Shown here: one piece after another, positions 61,414-64,000 of the stretch | Layout: every line of letters starts with the position of its first letter | How positions within the stretch are numbered: position 1 is the stretch's first letter | NCBI RefSeq assembly: GCF_001037495.1 | Contig: NZ_KQ089822.1 | Coordinates: 1,860,001 to 1,924,000, forward strand | Source of the DNA: Citrobacter sp. MGH106 | GTDB lineage: Bacteria > Pseudomonadota > Gammaproteobacteria > Enterobacterales > Enterobacteriaceae | Length of the DNA: 64,000 nucleotides | Direction of reading: 5' to 3' | Translations under genes and position numbers: made by a program | Notes under the pieces: model-generated | Told to the model about the DNA's origin: nothing | The model's database searches: none | Seen by the model: only the letters and a program-made list of their open reading frames with translations

Positions 61414-62322
61414 ATGGCTGCCCTAAATTCAAAAGTCAAAAAGGCCGTTATCCCGGTAGCGGGATTAGGAACCAGGATGCTACCGGCTACGAAAGCAATC
61501 CCGAAAGAGATGCTTCCACTGGTTGATAAGCCATTAATTCAGTACGTCGTAAACGAATGTATTGCTGCGGGTATCACTGAAATTGTGCTGGTGACTCATT
61601 CGTCTAAAAATTCAATCGAAAACCACTTCGATACAAGCTTTGAACTTGAAGCTATGCTGGAAAAACGTGTAAAACGTCAGCTTCTCGAAGAGGTTCAATC
61701 TATTTGCCCGCCACACGTGACTATTATGCAAGTTCGTCAAGGGCTGGCTAAAGGTCTGGGCCACGCGGTATTGTGCGCGCATCCGGTTGTTGGCGATGAA
61801 CCCGTTGCGGTCATTCTGCCAGATGTTATTCTTGATGAATACGAATCTGATTTATCCCGCGATAACCTCGCTGAAATGATCCACCGTTTCGATGAAACTG
61901 GCAGCAGTCAGATTATGGTGGAACCTGTAGCGGATGTGACGGCTTACGGTGTTGTTGATTGTAAAGGCGTTGAATTAACACCGGGTGAGAGCGTACCGAT
62001 GGTTGGTGTAGTTGAAAAACCAAAAGCCGATGTTGCACCTTCTAATCTTGCTGTTGTCGGACGTTATGTTCTCAGCGCAGATATCTGGCCTCTGCTGGCA
62101 AAAACACCTCCGGGAGCCGGTGATGAAATTCAGTTGACCGATGCCATCGATATGCTGATTGAAAAAGAAACAGTTGAAGCCTACCATATGAAGGGCAAAA
62201 GCCATGACTGTGGTAATAAGCTAGGTTATATGCAGGCGTTCGTTGAATATGGTATTCGCCATAATACGCTTGGCGCTGAATTTAAAGCCTGGCTCGAAGA
62301 CGAGATGGGTATTAAGAAGTAA
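61414..62322 (+). CDS. galU: UTP-glucose-1-phosphate uridylyltransferase
   Basis: 302 residues. Nucleotide loop [20 protein letters not shown], sugar site VVEKPK. Makes UDP-glucose for LPS, trehalose and galactose use. Confidence 0.97.
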   Translation: MAALNSKVKKAVIPVAGLGTRMLPATKAIPKEMLPLVDKPLIQYVVNECIAAGITEIVLVTHSSKNSIENHFDTSFELEAMLEKRVKRQLLEEVQSICPPHVTIMQVRQGLAKGLGHAVLCAHPVVGDEPVAVILPDVILDEYESDLSRDNLAEMIHRFDETGSSQIMVEPVADVTAYGVVDCKGVELTPGESVPMVGVVEKPKADVAPSNLAVVGRYVLSADIWPLLAKTPPGAGDEIQLTDAIDMLIEKETVEAYHMKGKSHDCGNKLGYMQAFVEYGIRHNTLGAEFKAWLEDEMGIKK

Positions 62323-62346
62323 CAGTCCGGTATTAATCAGGACGAA

Positions 62347-62376
62347 ACGGCGCTGTTAATCCAGCGCCGTTTTTTT
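62347..62376 (+). terminator. galU terminator
   Basis: acggcgctg-ttaatc-cagcgccgt followed by T run. Confidence 0.92.
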
Positions 62377-62413
62377 ATACCTAATCCGGGTGGGGTGTTG
62401 TACGAAGTACAGA

Positions 62414-62440
62414 TAAAAAAAATCCCGCCACAGGCGGGAT
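62414..62440 (-). terminator. hns terminator
   Basis: On the minus strand atcccgcc-tgt-ggcgggat followed by eight T. Confidence 0.92.
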
Positions 62441-62461
62441 TTTAAGCAAACTAATTCTGAA

Positions 62462-62875
62462 TTAATCCTTGATCAGGAAATCGTCCAGTTGTTTACCTTG
62501 TTCTTCCATTGCTTTCTTGATCACAGCCGGTGTACGACCCTGACCAGTCCAGGTTTTGGTTTCACCATTTTCGTCTACATAGCTATATTTAGCCGGACGT
62601 GCTGCGCGCTTAGCTTTGGTGCCAGATTTAACAGCAGCCATGCTATTCAGCAGTTCGTTAGGGTCAATACCGTCAGCAATCAGCATTTCACGATATTGTT
62701 GCAGTTTACGAGTACGCTCTTCAACTTCAGCAGCGGCAGCGCTTTCTTCTTCGCGACGCTCGCTAACGACAACTTCTAATTTTTCCAGCATTTCTTCAAG
62801 CGTTTCCAGAGTACATTCTCTTGCCTGCGCACGAAGAGTACGGATGTTGTTCAGAATTTTAAGTGCTTCGCTCAT
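62462..62875 (-). CDS. hns: Nucleoid protein H-NS
   Basis: 137 residues. N-terminal coiled-coil oligomerisation domain, linker, and C-terminal DNA-binding motif [16 protein letters not shown]. Silences AT-rich foreign DNA, presumably including the island at 3-20 kb. Confidence 0.98.
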   Translation of the reverse strand: MSEALKILNNIRTLRAQARECTLETLEEMLEKLEVVVSERREEESAAAAEVEERTRKLQQYREMLIADGIDPNELLNSMAAVKSGTKAKRAARPAKYSYVDENGETKTWTGQGRTPAVIKKAMEEQGKQLDDFLIKD

Positions 62876-63519
62876 TTTAGTAATCTCAAACTTATATTGG
62901 GGTGGTTTGTTGAGCTAATAATAGAGCTATAAATTCAGTTGTGCAATAGCCAGGAATGTAAGGAATTCAAAATTGCGCTTTATTTAGTATCATTATTTAT
63001 TCTCCAGTCTTAAATTTTACCTGATGAACGGCATAAAAAAGGCTTATTGGTGAGGGGGCTTCTCATCAGGGGAGAGTAAAAATTCAGGATTCAGGTCACA
63101 TTTTTACCGTGTTGTAATAGTATCTCTTTGCAGCAATTTCAACCTTTTGTATTAGTTTTGCTTACGGAAATTCGCTATTACGATGTTGTCACAGCGAGTG
63201 GCAATAACAATAAGAGCAAGGGTTCTTTATTGATCTGTGACGATAAGTAGCATTGATGAATTTTGTTAGCACTATTTGTGAAAGAGTGTGTATATACGCG
63301 TCATACTTCATGTCACTTGCACTTTGGTTGTGCGCATTTACACCATTACACACTTAAGAATGCTCCCGCGAACACTTACTGTACCCACATTATTTAGGGG
63401 GAGGAGGGTGATGAGTGTCCGCTCTTTTATACCTTCTGGTGACGACGAACACCGACAAGTTTGCGAGTTATGCTACAATCCTGCGCATATTTATTTCCCC
63501 AGGTGAGGGCTTACGGTCA
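62876..63519. promoter_or_regulatory. hns-tdk divergent region
   Basis: 640 bp, AT-rich, no supported gene. Must hold the hns promoter (minus, auto-repressed and bent in E. coli) near 62880-63050 and the tdk promoter near 63450. No ORF here resembles a known protein. Confidence 0.6.
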
Positions 63520-64000
63520 ATGGCACAGCTATATTTTTACTATTCTGCAATGAATGCAGGTAAGTCGACTGCATTGCTGCAATCTTCGTACAATTATCAG
63601 GAACGCGGTATGCGTGCTGTTGTATATACAGCGGAAATTGATGATCGCTTTGGTGCGGGAAAAGTAAGTTCACGTATAGGACTGTCGTCACCTGCAAAAT
63701 TGTTTAACCAAAATTCATCATTGTTCGAAGAGATTCGTGCGGAGAATGCGCAGCAAAGAATACATTGTGTGCTGGTGGACGAGTCTCAGTTTTTGACACG
63801 ACAACAGGTTTATGAATTATCAGAGGTGGTCGATCAGCTCGATATTCCTGTTTTATGTTACGGTTTACGCACCGATTTTCGTGGTGAATTATTTGGTGGC
63901 AGCGAATACCTGCTCGCATGGTCAGATAAGCTGGTTGAATTAAAGACCATTTGCTTCTGTGGCCGCAAGGCGAGCATGGTATTACGACTTGATCAGGCTG
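63520..64000 (+). CDS. tdk: Thymidine kinase (partial, 3' end outside window)
   Basis: Starts [17 protein letters not shown] with the P-loop AMNAGKST; 160 codons in view. VLVDESQFL (Walker B) and the zinc site start CFCGRKA are present. Salvages thymidine. Preceded by ggtgaggg. Confidence 0.95.
   Translation, partial: MAQLYFYYSAMNAGKSTALLQSSYNYQERGMRAVVYTAEIDDRFGAGKVSSRIGLSSPAKLFNQNSSLFEEIRAENAQQRIHCVLVDESQFLTRQQVYELSEVVDQLDIPVLCYGLRTDFRGELFGGSEYLLAWSDKLVELKTICFCGRKASMVLRLDQA

Overview
The window comes from an enteric bacterium (Enterobacteriaceae). The backbone ychF-pth-ychH ... dauA-prs-ispE-lolB-hemA-prfA-prmC-sirB2-sirB1-kdsA-chaA-chaC-ychN-ychO-narLXK-narGHJI-tRNA-Tyr-purU-ychJ-rssA-rssB-galU-hns-tdk has the E. 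coli/Salmonella gene order, and its proteins look close to full length and very similar to the E. coli ones from memory. The hya hydrogenase operon lying beside ychF is the Salmonella/Citrobacter arrangement rather than the E. coli one, so a Citrobacter-like or Salmonella-like genome is the best guess; the species cannot be fixed from sequence alone.

Region by region: 1-2.7 kb is the start of the hydrogenase-1 operon (hyaA and a hyaB cut by the window edge). 3.1-20.75 kb is an accessory island between hya and ychF. It is bounded by imperfect 26-bp repeats and holds a broken P4-type integrase next to the ychF side. Its cargo is a four-gene chaperone-usher fimbrial operon, a divergent membrane-bound regulator pair of the MarT/FidL kind, a four-gene metallophore-type uptake operon (TonB receptor, binding protein, methyltransferase, permease, no ATPase) behind a perfect palindrome that fits a Zur box, a graveyard of gene fragments, and a run of small single genes separated by a recurring hairpin motif. 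20.8-23.2 kb is backbone (ychF, pth, ychH).

23.2-30.4 kb is a second insertion, between ychH and dauA. A cobalamin riboswitch precedes a BtuFCD/FepBDC-like ABC transporter, and the same tightly packed strand continues into a pseudoazurin and a complete cytochrome bc1 complex (Rieske protein, cytochrome b, cytochrome c1). E. coli and Salmonella have no bc1 complex, so a bc1/cupredoxin branch under apparent B12 control is the most unusual system here.

30.5-56.7 kb is conserved backbone: sulfate-permease-family transporter, PRPP synthase, isoprenoid and lipoprotein steps, glutamyl-tRNA reductase, release factor 1 and its methylase, KDO8P synthase, Ca/H antiporter, the NarX-NarL nitrate sensor, nitrate transporter and respiratory nitrate reductase. 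chaB is missing from its usual place. 56.7-57.65 kb is the tyrosine tRNA operon with four tandem genes. The last one carries a 67-nt insertion inside the T-loop, repeated once more in the rtT-like repeat downstream. 57.7-64 kb is backbone ending inside tdk.
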